The notes beneath the pieces are model-generated. The model was not told the origin of the DNA, did not search any database, and saw only the letters and a list, made by a program, of their open reading frames with translations. DNA of 33,163 nt from Gammaproteobacteria bacterium (GTDB lineage: Bacteria; Pseudomonadota; Gammaproteobacteria; Eutrophobiales; Eutrophobiaceae): contig JAPOQU010000106.1 of the NCBI GenBank assembly GCA_026710545.1, forward strand, positions 1 through 33,163. Reading direction: 5' to 3'. Positions 1 through 7,815 of the stretch are shown piece by piece. The position numbers and the translations under genes are program-made. How positions within the stretch are numbered: the stretch's first letter is position 1; every line of letters begins with the position of its first letter.

Positions 1-45
1 ACTCAACTCCGCGGTGAATCAATTCCTGGACTGAAACGACTGAAA

Positions 46-69
46 GGGGACAGATTTAAATCTGTCCCC
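46..69. repeat. 24-bp perfect palindrome (GGGGACAGATTT type)
   Basis: A perfect palindrome with 12-nt arms (GGGGACAGATTT and its complement) and no loop lies about 60 nt upstream of the cupredoxin start. Its outer half, GGGGACAGA, recurs in the hairpin at 26028-26079 and resembles the GGGGTCAGA core of four other inverted repeats in this window. It is probably an extragenic palindrome of the REP type. No T-tract follows, so an intrinsic terminator is not clearly supported. Confidence 0.8.
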
Positions 70-130
70 GTTATTTGAACCCAATACCTTTTTTCTGCAA
101 TCGTGATCCCTTGGACCTGGAGGAAAGCTG

Positions 131-598
131 ATGAATATTCACAGAATACTGGTACTGATTATCCTGTTGTACGCATCTTCACTATGGGCCGAAGAGAAAC
201 GTCACGGTCCTTCGGCCATCGAGGTCAAGGTAAGCCTGGGCACCGCCGATGAAGAAATGAAGTTCGTCCCGGACACACTTTCCTTCGAACGGGGCAAATA
301 CTACAAACTGGTGCTGCACAACCCCAGTTCGGACGACCACTACTTCACCTCGGATGCGTTCGCAACCCGCATCTTCACCCGCAAGGTTGAAGTCGCTGAC
401 GCATCCGGCAAAACCGTCACGGAGATACACGGCGCCATCAACGATCTCGAACTCAAACCCGGCGCCACCATCGAATGGTTCTTTTACCCCATGACCAAGG
501 GCACAAACCTGAAACTCTATTGCCACAAGGACGGCCACGAGCAACAGGGCATGGTCGGCACCATCAATATCAGCGGCCCGCCGCCTTTTACCAGATAA
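131..598 (+). CDS. secreted cupredoxin-like (type 1 copper) protein
   Basis: A 155-residue protein with a Sec signal peptide at residues 1-20 (hydrophobic IHRILVLIILLYASS, cleavage near LWA-EE). The mature part looks like a single plastocyanin/azurin-type beta-barrel. The C-terminal copper loop CHKDGHEQQGM supplies Cys131, His136 and Met141, and His70 in SSDDHYF is the likely fourth ligand, so all four type 1 ligands are present. The ATG is preceded by a strong GGAGG about 7 nt upstream, which fixes the start. It stands alone between two palindromes, so no partner is evident. By family it should carry electrons or hold copper in the periplasm. The redox partner cannot be read from the sequence. 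Confidence 0.85.
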   Translation: MNIHRILVLIILLYASSLWAEEKRHGPSAIEVKVSLGTADEEMKFVPDTLSFERGKYYKLVLHNPSSDDHYFTSDAFATRIFTRKVEVADASGKTVTEIHGAINDLELKPGATIEWFFYPMTKGTNLKLYCHKDGHEQQGMVGTINISGPPPFTR

Positions 599-654
599 TC
601 TAAAGACAGGCTTTACGCCGCTTTCCCCGGGACACTGACGTGTCATAAAATCCC

Positions 655-721
655 GGGGTCAGAGTAAAATCACCGAGAACGTTGGCAACAGCAAAGCCGG
701 TGGTGATTTTACTCTGACCCC
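655..721. repeat. inverted repeat with GGGGTCAGAGTAAAA core
   Basis: Perfect 20-nt arms at 655-674 (GGGGTCAGAGTAAAATCACC) and 702-721 flank a 27-nt spacer. The first 15 nt are the shared core of this window's palindrome family, while the last 5 nt (TCACC) are unique to this locus yet complementary between the arms. It sits between the cupredoxin gene and the lexA promoter. Confidence 0.85.
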
Positions 722-766
722 ACCCATTTGGCTGAAGCGGGAATTGCTGCCTTGGCTGCGTACTGC

Positions 767-809
767 TTGACCTTTCAAAATAATTCACTATACTGCTTAA
801 AAAAGCAGT
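767..809 (+). promoter_or_regulatory. lexA operon promoter with overlapping LexA box
   Basis: TTGACC (767-772), a 16-nt spacer and TATACT (789-794) make a good sigma-70 promoter. An 18-bp palindrome at 792-809, ACTGCTTAAAAAAGCAGT, overlaps the -10 and contains CTG-N10-CAG (793-808), the gammaproteobacterial LexA box pattern. LexA bound here would block RNA polymerase, so the whole lexA-imuA-imuB-dnaE2 run should be autorepressed and SOS-induced. Confidence 0.85.
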
Positions 810-824
810 GCTATTATAATCAGA

Positions 825-1430
825 ATGAAAACACTGACAGCCAGACAATTGCAGGTGCTTGAATTTATACAGGACAGCATCAGGGTCGCCAATATGCCGC
901 CTACCATCGCCGAGATTACCGGAGCCATGGGATTTGGTTCGACCAATGCGACCCGGGGGCATTTACAGGCGCTGGAACGCAAAGGGGCCATAGAGCTGAT
1001 CCCCAACTCATCCCGGGGGATACGCCTGGTACAAGCCGGCGCGTTTGAGCCCGGTCTCCCCCTGGTGGGCCGGGTTGCCGCCGGTCGTCCCCTGCTGGCC
1101 GAAGAAAATATCGAGGATTATCGCCCGGTTGATCCATCGTTTTTTTCTCCCCGTGCGGATTACCTGTTGCGTGTACGGGGTGAGAGTATGCGGGATGCCG
1201 GGATACTGGATGGGGATTTGCTTGCGGTGCACCGTAGTCCCACTGCGGATAACGGCCAAATCGTGGTGGCGCGGTTGCAGGATGAGGTAACGGTCAAACG
1301 GCTGCGCCGGACCGGACAGGTGGTTTACCTGGAAGCGGAAAACCCCGGCTTTCCTGCCATTGAGGTGGATCTGAAACAGGAAACACTTGCCCTTGAGGGT
1401 ATCGCTGTCGGCGTAGTACGCAACCTGTAG
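825..1430 (+). CDS. lexA: LexA repressor (SOS response regulator, S24 autopeptidase)
   Basis: A 201-residue LexA of normal length. The N-terminal winged helix-turn-helix covers residues 1-66 ([13 protein letters not shown], then a recognition helix around [12 protein letters not shown]). The Ala86-Gly87 bond in VGRVAAGRP is the self-cleavage site. Ser121 (RGESMRD) and Lys158 (VTVKRL) form the catalytic dyad of the C-terminal domain. RecA-stimulated autocleavage should relieve repression of the downstream imuA-imuB-dnaE2 genes. The start ATG lies 15 nt after the LexA box and has only a weak ribosome site. Because it heads the mutagenesis cassette, it may be a dedicated second LexA (as with lexA2 in pseudomonads). 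Whether another lexA exists elsewhere cannot be seen here. Confidence 0.96.
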   Translation: MKTLTARQLQVLEFIQDSIRVANMPPTIAEITGAMGFGSTNATRGHLQALERKGAIELIPNSSRGIRLVQAGAFEPGLPLVGRVAAGRPLLAEENIEDYRPVDPSFFSPRADYLLRVRGESMRDAGILDGDLLAVHRSPTADNGQIVVARLQDEVTVKRLRRTGQVVYLEAENPGFPAIEVDLKQETLALEGIAVGVVRNL

Positions 1431-1439
1431 CGCATAACC

Positions 1440-2060
1440 ATGAACAATTCATTGCGAGAGCTGGTACGCAACAACCCCCATCTATGGTCGGGTGATGAGG
1501 TCTGCCAGGGGAAACCGGGCGGTATCCCTACGGGTCATGCTTCATTGGATGCAATACTGCCCGGCGGCGGCTGGCCGAAAAATGCCGTGGTCGAAATGAT
1601 TACCCCGCATTGGGGTACGGGTGAATTACAGTTGTTGTTGCCACTGATGAAGTCCATGACACGGCGCAGGCGCTGGATACTGTGGGTTTGCCCGCCTTAC
1701 ATCCCGTATGCTCCGGCATTGGTGGATGCCGATATTGATATTAACTTCCTGATGACAATCGGCCCGAATATCGCCTGCCGGGATGCTCTTTGGACGATTG
1801 AAAAAGCACTGCAGTCACAGCGCTGCGGTTTGCTCATGGCATGGTTGAACCACCTGCCCAATGGGGTCATTCGACGCCTGCAACTGGCTGCCGATGCCGG
1901 TAAAACACCCTGTGTGCTGTTTCGCAACCAGCGCGGGAAAAATTCACCCGCAGCGCTGCAATTGCAGGTGAACCACAGCGACCGGGGCATCCATGCACGG
2001 GTTTTGAAAGCCCGCGGCGCCCATCAATACCACAGCGCGGACATCCCCTATCCGGGTTAA
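1440..2060 (+). CDS. imuA: ImuA, translesion synthesis accessory protein (SulA/RecA-like)
   Basis: A 206-residue protein starting 9 nt after lexA. It has the ImuA pattern: a GIPTGHASLDAILPGGGWP segment (about residues 28-46), then GTGELQLLLP (about residues 59-68) and a RecA-like core with LPNGVIRRLQLAADAG. No intact Walker A is visible, as is usual for this family. ImuA cooperates with ImuB and DnaE2 in damage-induced mutagenesis and is thought to interact with RecA and ImuB. Position and family resemblance agree. The protein is slightly shorter than many ImuA homologues. Confidence 0.88.
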   Translation: MNNSLRELVRNNPHLWSGDEVCQGKPGGIPTGHASLDAILPGGGWPKNAVVEMITPHWGTGELQLLLPLMKSMTRRRRWILWVCPPYIPYAPALVDADIDINFLMTIGPNIACRDALWTIEKALQSQRCGLLMAWLNHLPNGVIRRLQLAADAGKTPCVLFRNQRGKNSPAALQLQVNHSDRGIHARVLKARGAHQYHSADIPYPG

Positions 2061-2077
2061 CCCCATGGGTTTCGGAT

Positions 2078-3619
2078 ATGCCCCGGCCACTTTCTGCTCT
2101 TTCTTTCCGGGTTTACCAGGAACAAGAGGCATGTAACAAAACTGAAACTGGAAAGGGTACCAGGACCGGGCAACAAGCCCTGTGGCTTGCTGTTTATCTG
2201 CCCAAACTGGCCCTGGAAGTTGTCGCTGCCGATCAGTCTGATGAGGTTTCGGTCGCCGTTGAGGAAATAAAAGGCAGAAAACTCGTCCATACCGCGTCCT
2301 GTTCCGCAGAACGGATGGGTATCAGCGCGGGCATGGCCCTGAGCGCGGCCTACGCCTGTTGCCCCGGCCTGAAAGTTCACCGGATCAACGAAATCGCCCG
2401 GGAGGAACGACTGGATGCGCTGGCAGCCTGGGCCTTGCAGTTCAGCGCCGTGGTCAGTTTGCATCCACCCTGCTCGTTGCTGCTGGAGGCGGGGGGAAGC
2501 ATTAACTATTTTGGCGGCCTCGCCGCGATCCGGGATACCATCGCCCGGGAACTGACCGAACGCTGGAAACACGTTTTTTACCAGGCAACGACCCCCACGC
2601 CCACAGCCAGCCTGATGCTGGCCCGGGCCGGATGCAACCTGGTTGTCGAGCGCGGCGCAGATTTGCGCTCGGTCCTGGGGCCCTTGAGCATTGAGGTCCT
2701 GCCCCTGGATGACAAGCGCAAACAACGACTGAATAAAACCGGCGTGCGTATCCTGCGCGACCTCTGGCGGTTGCCTTCAGACGGGCTGGCGCGACGTTTT
2801 GGAACAGAACTGGTTACCCACCTGGACCAGGCCCTGGGAAAGCTGCCTGAACCCTTGAATGCTTATCGGATACCCCCCCGGTTTTCCGATACCCGGGAAT
2901 GTTCGTTTGACATCGATGAGCAACAGGCGCTTGTTCCCGTCGTTCGTGGGCTGGTGACCGGCTTATGCGATTTCCTGCAGAAACAGGACTTGTACACCAT
3001 GGATTACCAGGTGCATTTTTATCACCGGCAGGACCCGGTAACGATGCTCCATATCGGCTTGCGCCGGCCAATACGCCAACCCGGTTATTTGATGATGTTG
3101 GTGGAGACGCAGCTCGGCAGGGCAAAGCTGGACGCGGCCGTCGTCAGGGTAACGCTGACTGCCGAGCGGTTTTATAGCGTTGCCCCCCGGACCCGTTGTT
3201 TGTTTCCCGGCAGCGGGCTTGAGCAGCAAGATCAGGATATTGCGCCACTCCTTGAACAATTGTCCACTCGTCTCGGCGCCGCTGCGTTGAAGGGCATCGC
3301 AACCCATGCGGACCATCGACCGGAATACGCCTGCCGAACTGGTGTGCCGGCCGCGGTCGGGCCGGCGCCCCCGGGCAACCGGCGCCCCCTGTGGTTATTG
3401 CCGAAACCCAGGGAATTGCTGAACAAGGACGACGGAATTTACTACAGGGGCCGCATCCATTTCCTCATGGGGCCGGAGCGCATCGAAGCGGGCTGGTGGG
3501 ACAGCGACGGCATACGCCGGGATTATTACGTGGGTGTCGATGACATCGCCGGACGTGTGTGGATTTACCACGACCTGACAACCAGGCAAAAATGGTATTT
3601 GCATGGATTGCTCGGCTGA
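2078..3619 (+). CDS. imuB: ImuB, catalytically inactive Y-family polymerase homologue
   Basis: A 513-residue Y-family-like protein. The usual start motif (LWLAVYLPKLALE) appears only at about residue 35, after a charged extension. No ATG, GTG or TTG lies in frame between 2078 and that motif, so 2078 is retained as the start, although a CTG directly precedes the tryptophan codon. The palm positions that carry metal-binding acids in active Y polymerases are replaced (ALEVV, and LLLEAGGSINYFGG), as expected for ImuB. The C-terminal third carries LLEQLSTRLGA and a domain ending WYLHGLLG. ImuB is the hub that links the beta clamp, ImuA and DnaE2. The gene lies 17 nt after imuA and overlaps dnaE2 by 17 nt, which suggests translational coupling. 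Confidence 0.9.
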   Translation: MPRPLSALSFRVYQEQEACNKTETGKGTRTGQQALWLAVYLPKLALEVVAADQSDEVSVAVEEIKGRKLVHTASCSAERMGISAGMALSAAYACCPGLKVHRINEIAREERLDALAAWALQFSAVVSLHPPCSLLLEAGGSINYFGGLAAIRDTIARELTERWKHVFYQATTPTPTASLMLARAGCNLVVERGADLRSVLGPLSIEVLPLDDKRKQRLNKTGVRILRDLWRLPSDGLARRFGTELVTHLDQALGKLPEPLNAYRIPPRFSDTRECSFDIDEQQALVPVVRGLVTGLCDFLQKQDLYTMDYQVHFYHRQDPVTMLHIGLRRPIRQPGYLMMLVETQLGRAKLDAAVVRVTLTAERFYSVAPRTRCLFPGSGLEQQDQDIAPLLEQLSTRLGAAALKGIATHADHRPEYACRTGVPAAVGPAPPGNRRPLWLLPKPRELLNKDDGIYYRGRIHFLMGPERIEAGWWDSDGIRRDYYVGVDDIAGRVWIYHDLTTRQKWYLHGLLG

Positions 3620-6600
3620 ACGCGCCTGCTTGCCGCCTTATGCGGAATTACACTGCATCAGCAACTTTACGTTTCTGCGGGGCGCCTCCCATCCGGAAGA
3701 ACTGGTGGTCCGGGCAAAAGCCCTGGGTTACCGCGCCATCGCCATCACCGACGAATGCAGCTTATCCGGAATCGTCCGCGCCCATACCGCGGCCGTGAAA
3801 GAAGGTATCGACCTGCTTGTCGGCAGCGAGTTTCGATTACAGGAAGGGTGGCGCTTTCTATTGCTGGCCACCGACCGGGGCAGCTACGGCAGACTCGCGC
3901 ACCTCATCACCCTGGCTCGCCGGCAGGCAAAAAAAGGGGAGTATTTTATCGACCGGAACCTGGTCCAGGACCACTGCCCCGCCGGTTGCCTGGCCATCTG
4001 GCTGCCTTGCTTTAACCGGGGGGAGATCGAAACAAACGGCTTGCGCTGGCTGGCCGGTCTTTTCCCCGGGGCACTGTGGATAGCGGTAGAGTCGTTGCTC
4101 GACGGCAACGACAGGGAACAACTGCGCCGCTTACAGGAAATCAGCGCAGGTTTTGCCATTCCCTTGTGCGCCTGTGGAGATGTACATATACATGAACATA
4201 AGCGCCGGATAGTACAGGATACCTTGACAGCCATCCGTCTCGGCAAACCCCTCAGTGAACTGGGTTACGGGGTTTATTCCAACGGCGAGCGACACCTGCG
4301 TTCGCGTCGGCGTCTTGCGCAGCTTTATCCGCGCCCCTTGCTGGAAGAGACCGTAAGGATCGCCGAACGCTGCCGTTTTTCCCTGGATGAATTACGCTAT
4401 GAGTATCCATCGGAACTGGTTCCGAAACACCATACTCCCCGCTCATGGCTGCGACTGCTTACGGAACAGGGTATGCAAACACGCTGGCCCGGGGGCGCGC
4501 CGGAAAAAGTGCGGGCATTGATTGAACATGAGCTGGCCCTGGTGCAGGAGTTCAACTATGAGCATTATTTTTTAACGGTTCACGATATTGTGAAATTTGC
4601 CCGCAGCAAGGGCATCCTGTGCCAGGGCCGCGGTTCCGCCGCCAACTCCGCCACCTGTTATTGTCTGGGCATAACAGAAGTCAACCCCGACGCCATGGAC
4701 CTGCTGTTTGAGCGCTTTATTTCCAGGGAACGCAATGAACCGCCGGATATTGACGTGGACTTTGAACATGAACGTCGTGAAGAGGTCATTGCTTATATCT
4801 ATGAAAAATACGGGCGCGAGCGCGCCGCCCTGGCGGCAACCGTCATCACCTACAGGCCAAAAAGCGCGCTGCGGGACGTGGGCAAAGCCCTGGGAATGAG
4901 TACGGACCAGTTGGAGCGTCTGGCCGCATCCGTCTCCGGACGCTATGGAAATACCCTGGAAACAGCGCAGTTGGATGGTTTTCCGGCGGACAGCCCGCTT
5001 GTGAGAAGACTGGTTTACCTGGTCAATAACCTGATCGGCTTCCCGCGACATTTATCCCAGCACGTGGGTGGCTTTGTCATCAGTCAGGGCCTGCTCTCCC
5101 ACCTGGTGCCTGTAGAAAACGCGGCCATGCCTGGGCGCACCGTCATTCAATGGGAAAAAGACGACCTGGAGGCGCTGGGCCTGCTCAAAGTGGACGTGCT
5201 CTCCCTGGGGATGCTCACCGCCATCCGCAAGGCCCTGGCGCTGGTCAGTCAATACCGGAATGAACTGCTGACCCTGGATAAGGTACCCACGGAAGATCCC
5301 GCGGTTTATAAAATGATGCAGAAGGCCGATACCGTGGGTGTCTTTCAAATCGAATCACGGGCGCAGATGAGTATGCTGCCGCGCCTCAAACCCGAAAATT
5401 ATTACGACCTGGTGATACAGATCGCCATTGTTCGGCCCGGCCCCATACAAGGGGACATGGTACATCCCTATTTAAGAAGGCGGCGCGGCGAGGAGCCGGT
5501 CAGCTATCCCGGCAAGGCAGTGGAAAAAGTGTTGAAGCGCACCCTGGGCGTTCCCATCTTTCAGGAACAGGTGATGCAACTGGCGATGGTCGCTGCGGGG
5601 TTCAGCGCGGGGGAAGCGGATCAACTGCGGCGTTGCATGGCTGCATGGCACCGCAAGGGCGGACTGGAGCCGTTTGAAAAAAAACTGCTGAGCGGCATGA
5701 AAGCGCGGGGTTACCCGGAAAGTTTTGCGCGCCAGATCTTCAACCAGATAAAAGGATTTGGCGAATACGGTTTTCCCGAATCCCATTCCGCCAGCTTTGC
5801 CCTGCTTGCTTACGTGTCATCCTGGTTGAAGTATTATCATCCGGCTGCTTTCACCTGTGCCCTGCTGAACAGCCAGCCCCTCGGGTTCTACCGGCCGGCG
5901 CAACTGGTGCAGGACGCCCGGCGCCATGGCGTGACCGTCCTGCCCGTTGACGTGAACGACAGCGATTATGATTGTACCCTGGAGGGCGCCCCGGGGCAGG
6001 CCGGAACGCCCGGAACCCTGCGCCTGGGTTTGCGCCTGGTCAAGGGCTTGTCCCGGGCCGGCGCCCACACCCTGGCGCTTGAACGAAAACGGGGCAGGTA
6101 TGTCAGTGCACAGGATATTGCGGCGCGTACAGGGCTGGATCAAGCAGACCTGACGAGTCTGGCAGACGCCGATGCCTTGAACGGCATCGGCAAAGACCGT
6201 CACCGCGCTTGCTGGGAGGTCCTGGACCCGGGGCCGGGCGCGCCCCTGTTCTCCACGCCTGACGAGGAAGAAACCGACCTTATGCTGCGCAAGCCCCGGG
6301 AAGGGGAAAATATCCTGGCGGATTACGCCAGTATCGGCTTTACCTTGCGCCGCCACCCGCTGGCCCTGTTACGCGGACGCCTGGACAAACGCGGCGTTAC
6401 CACGTCAACAGGACTCCGGGAATTGGCCGACAACGCCTGGGCCCGGGCCGCGGGTATCGTCACCAGCCGCCAGCGACCCGCCACCTCTTCCGGGGTCATG
6501 TTTTTCACCCTGGAGGATGAAACCGGGTTTATCAATACCGTGATATGGCCCTCAATCTTTGCAAAACAAGATGTTATGCTGACGACGGCCAAACTCCTGG

Positions 6601-6716
6601 AAATATCCGGCGCGGTACAGAAACAGGACGGCGTACTACACCTCATAGCGCGACAGTGTACCGATCTCAGCTCCTGGCTCGGAGATATGCAACTGAAATC
6701 CAGGGACTTCTGCTGA
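3603..6716 (+). CDS. dnaE2: DnaE2, error-prone DNA polymerase III alpha-type subunit
   Basis: A 1037-residue C-family polymerase of normal DnaE2 length. The N-terminal PHP domain (about 1-215) opens with ELHCISNFTFLRGASHPEEL, the DnaE2 signature. The palm carries PPDIDVDFEHERR with catalytic aspartates at residues 382 and 384. The helix-hairpin and beta-binding region follows, and a C-terminal OB fold is seen around SSGVMFFTLEDETGFIN. It performs translesion synthesis and damage-induced mutagenesis with ImuA and ImuB. The ATG lies inside the end of imuB (17-nt overlap). It is last in the LexA-controlled operon. A 7-nt inverted repeat (CTGACCC-GATA-GGGTCAG) spans its stop codon but has no T-tract. 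Confidence 0.95.
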   Translation: MDCSAERACLPPYAELHCISNFTFLRGASHPEELVVRAKALGYRAIAITDECSLSGIVRAHTAAVKEGIDLLVGSEFRLQEGWRFLLLATDRGSYGRLAHLITLARRQAKKGEYFIDRNLVQDHCPAGCLAIWLPCFNRGEIETNGLRWLAGLFPGALWIAVESLLDGNDREQLRRLQEISAGFAIPLCACGDVHIHEHKRRIVQDTLTAIRLGKPLSELGYGVYSNGERHLRSRRRLAQLYPRPLLEETVRIAERCRFSLDELRYEYPSELVPKHHTPRSWLRLLTEQGMQTRWPGGAPEKVRALIEHELALVQEFNYEHYFLTVHDIVKFARSKGILCQGRGSAANSATCYCLGITEVNPDAMDLLFERFISRERNEPPDIDVDFEHERREEVIAYIYEKYGRERAALAATVITYRPKSALRDVGKALGMSTDQLERLAASVSGRYGNTLETAQLDGFPADSPLVRRLVYLVNNLIGFPRHLSQHVGGFVISQGLLSHLVPVENAAMPGRTVIQWEKDDLEALGLLKVDVLSLGMLTAIRKALALVSQYRNELLTLDKVPTEDPAVYKMMQKADTVGVFQIESRAQMSMLPRLKPENYYDLVIQIAIVRPGPIQGDMVHPYLRRRRGEEPVSYPGKAVEKVLKRTLGVPIFQEQVMQLAMVAAGFSAGEADQLRRCMAAWHRKGGLEPFEKKLLSGMKARGYPESFARQIFNQIKGFGEYGFPESHSASFALLAYVSSWLKYYHPAAFTCALLNSQPLGFYRPAQLVQDARRHGVTVLPVDVNDSDYDCTLEGAPGQAGTPGTLRLGLRLVKGLSRAGAHTLALERKRGRYVSAQDIAARTGLDQADLTSLADADALNGIGKDRHRACWEVLDPGPGAPLFSTPDEEETDLMLRKPREGENILADYASIGFTLRRHPLALLRGRLDKRGVTTSTGLRELADNAWARAAGIVTSRQRPATSSGVMFFTLEDETGFINTVIWPSIFAKQDVMLTTAKLLEISGAVQKQDGVLHLIARQCTDLSSWLGDMQLKSRDFC

Positions 6717-6870
6717 CCCGATAGGGTCAGACCTGCCTAACTCCGCTTAACTATCTGTTTCCATTGAGTTTATGCGCAATATATGCGCGTTATTTCCCCT
6801 TAGAACCCACTTTTTGCCGTCAAAATGGAGGTCGTAAGCTTCTTACTCCCGTAAGTTAATGCATTTTTAC

Positions 6871-6918
6871 TTGATTTAGCTTCCTAATTTGACTATAGTC
6901 ATGACCATAGTCAAATTA
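6871..6918 (+). promoter_or_regulatory. toxin-antitoxin promoter and palindromic operator
   Basis: TTGATT (6871-6876), a 17-nt spacer and TATAGT (6894-6899) form a good promoter. The -10 is buried in a 34-bp palindrome, 6885-6918, centred on 6901.5 with a single mismatched pair (6897/6906). Its arms read TAATTTGACTATAGTCA. The palindrome ends 10 nt before the antitoxin start. Phd/YefM-type antitoxins autorepress from such sites, so it is very likely the operator. Confidence 0.8.
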
Positions 6919-6928
6919 GAGCGCCGCT

Positions 6929-7180
6929 GTGAAAACCATCAAAGCATCGGAATTTAAAGCCAAGTGCTTGGGAATAATGGACGAGGTGGCGAATACCGGA
7001 CAAGAATTCGTCATTTCCAAGAACGGTCAACCAGTGGTTCGACTCGTGCCGTATCGAAACAAGCCAAGCAGTTTATTCGGTATAGACAAGAACAAAATCG
7101 AGATACTTGGCGATATTATCGAGCCGCTGGACGTGGAATGGGAGGCCAATTTGCTTCAAGCCAGGGATGCTGAAGATTGA
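6929..7180 (+). CDS. Phd/YefM family antitoxin
   Basis: An 83-residue protein from a GTG start. The N-terminal half (MKTIKASEFKAKCLGIMDEV, then FVISKNGQPVVRLVPY) is the Phd/YefM fold that dimerises and binds the operator. The C-terminal tail (residues 50-83, ending in acidic ARDAED) is the likely toxin-wrapping segment. Its stop codon overlaps the TTG start of the PIN toxin by 4 nt, the usual antitoxin-first arrangement. It should neutralise the toxin and repress its own promoter through the 34-bp palindrome just upstream. The flanking DNA is more AT-rich than the neighbouring genes, which suits an acquired module. Confidence 0.9.
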   Translation: MKTIKASEFKAKCLGIMDEVANTGQEFVISKNGQPVVRLVPYRNKPSSLFGIDKNKIEILGDIIEPLDVEWEANLLQARDAED

Positions 7181-7575
7181 TCCTGCTCGATACACACGTC
7201 GTTTTGTGGCTTAGAACCGGTGACGAACGTCTGGGGCCACTTGCCCGGCGCGAAATTGATCGGGCTTGGCAATCCGGCGAACTTGCCGTCTCCTCGATTT
7301 CGTTTTGGGAAGTCGCAATGCTGAAGAGCAAGCGCAGAATTAGTTTCCAGGAAAATCTTGAACAGTGGCGCCGGGTACAATTGGAACAGGGAATGGTCGA
7401 AATTCCAGTGGATGGGAAAACAGGCCTGCGCGCGGCCGGCCTCACCGATTTCCATCCTGACCCCGCCGACCGGCTCATTGTCGCCACCGCGCTTGAAGGC
7501 CATCGGCTGGTCACCGCAGACAAGCATATCCTCGACTGGTCCGGTGAACTTGACCGGCTGACCGCGCTTGAATGA
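7177..7575 (+). CDS. PIN-domain toxin (VapC-like ribonuclease)
   Basis: A 132-residue PIN domain spanning the whole protein. The acidic metal site is complete: Asp5 (ILLDTH), Glu45 (ISFWEVAML), Asp98 (DPADRLIVATA) and Asp115 (VTADKHIL). The start is TTG at 7177, overlapping the antitoxin stop (TTGA), which implies coupled translation. Family members are Mg-dependent endoribonucleases that cut tRNA or rRNA and halt growth when freed from the antitoxin. The pairing of PIN with a Phd/YefM antitoxin is common in chromosomal stability modules. The specific RNA target cannot be predicted. Confidence 0.9.
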   Translation: MILLDTHVVLWLRTGDERLGPLARREIDRAWQSGELAVSSISFWEVAMLKSKRRISFQENLEQWRRVQLEQGMVEIPVDGKTGLRAAGLTDFHPDPADRLIVATALEGHRLVTADKHILDWSGELDRLTALE

Positions 7576-7608
7576 TTTTCAGCAGGCTATCAACAGACTG
7601 AGGTCATG

Positions 7609-7767
7609 TCATGCTTCCATCTTCTGCGCGAGGTCTAACATATCGGCAGTCATGAGGTAAATCTCCGGGTCAGGCTTGTAGCGATGTATGAGTTCGGCTG
7701 ACAGGATGCAATCCCATGCCACCCCGGCATACCCTGTCCATGGAAGGGCGGTATCCTGCCTGAAGGG
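7609..7767 (-). pseudogene. remnant of a type II haloacid dehalogenase (HAD) gene
   Basis: Reading the minus strand from 7767 to the TGA at 7609-7611 gives about 52 codons between stops. They contain ALPWTGYAGVAWDCILSAEL followed by RYKPDPEIYLMTADMLDL. The second stretch matches the conserved mid-to-late region of type II haloacid dehalogenases, where the lysine of YKPDP is the catalytic motif III residue. The N-terminal nucleophile Asp domain and the C-terminal DD/DL motif are missing, and no start or ribosome site is visible. This is a truncated fragment in the gap between the toxin gene and the SAM-hydrolase gene. It probably marks an old deletion. Confidence 0.65.
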
Positions 7768-7815
7768 CTATCAGCAAGGAACAACAACTCAACTCTGGGG
7801 TAAATTCTGTAATTA

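Noticed and set aside
2..34. Possible tail of an upstream gene (LNSAVNQFLD, then stop)
   Set aside because: The ten-codon open stretch could be the end of a gene that starts before the window, but it is too short to support.
6711..6728. CTGACCC-GATA-GGGTCAG hairpin as dnaE2 terminator
   Set aside because: The stem is only 7 bp and no T-tract follows. It may be a decayed relative of the GGGGTCAGAG repeat, but this is not strong enough to list.
7797..7813. GGGGTAAATTCTGTAA as a degenerate copy of the palindrome core
   Set aside because: It only loosely resembles GGGGTCAGAGTAAAA and has no second arm.
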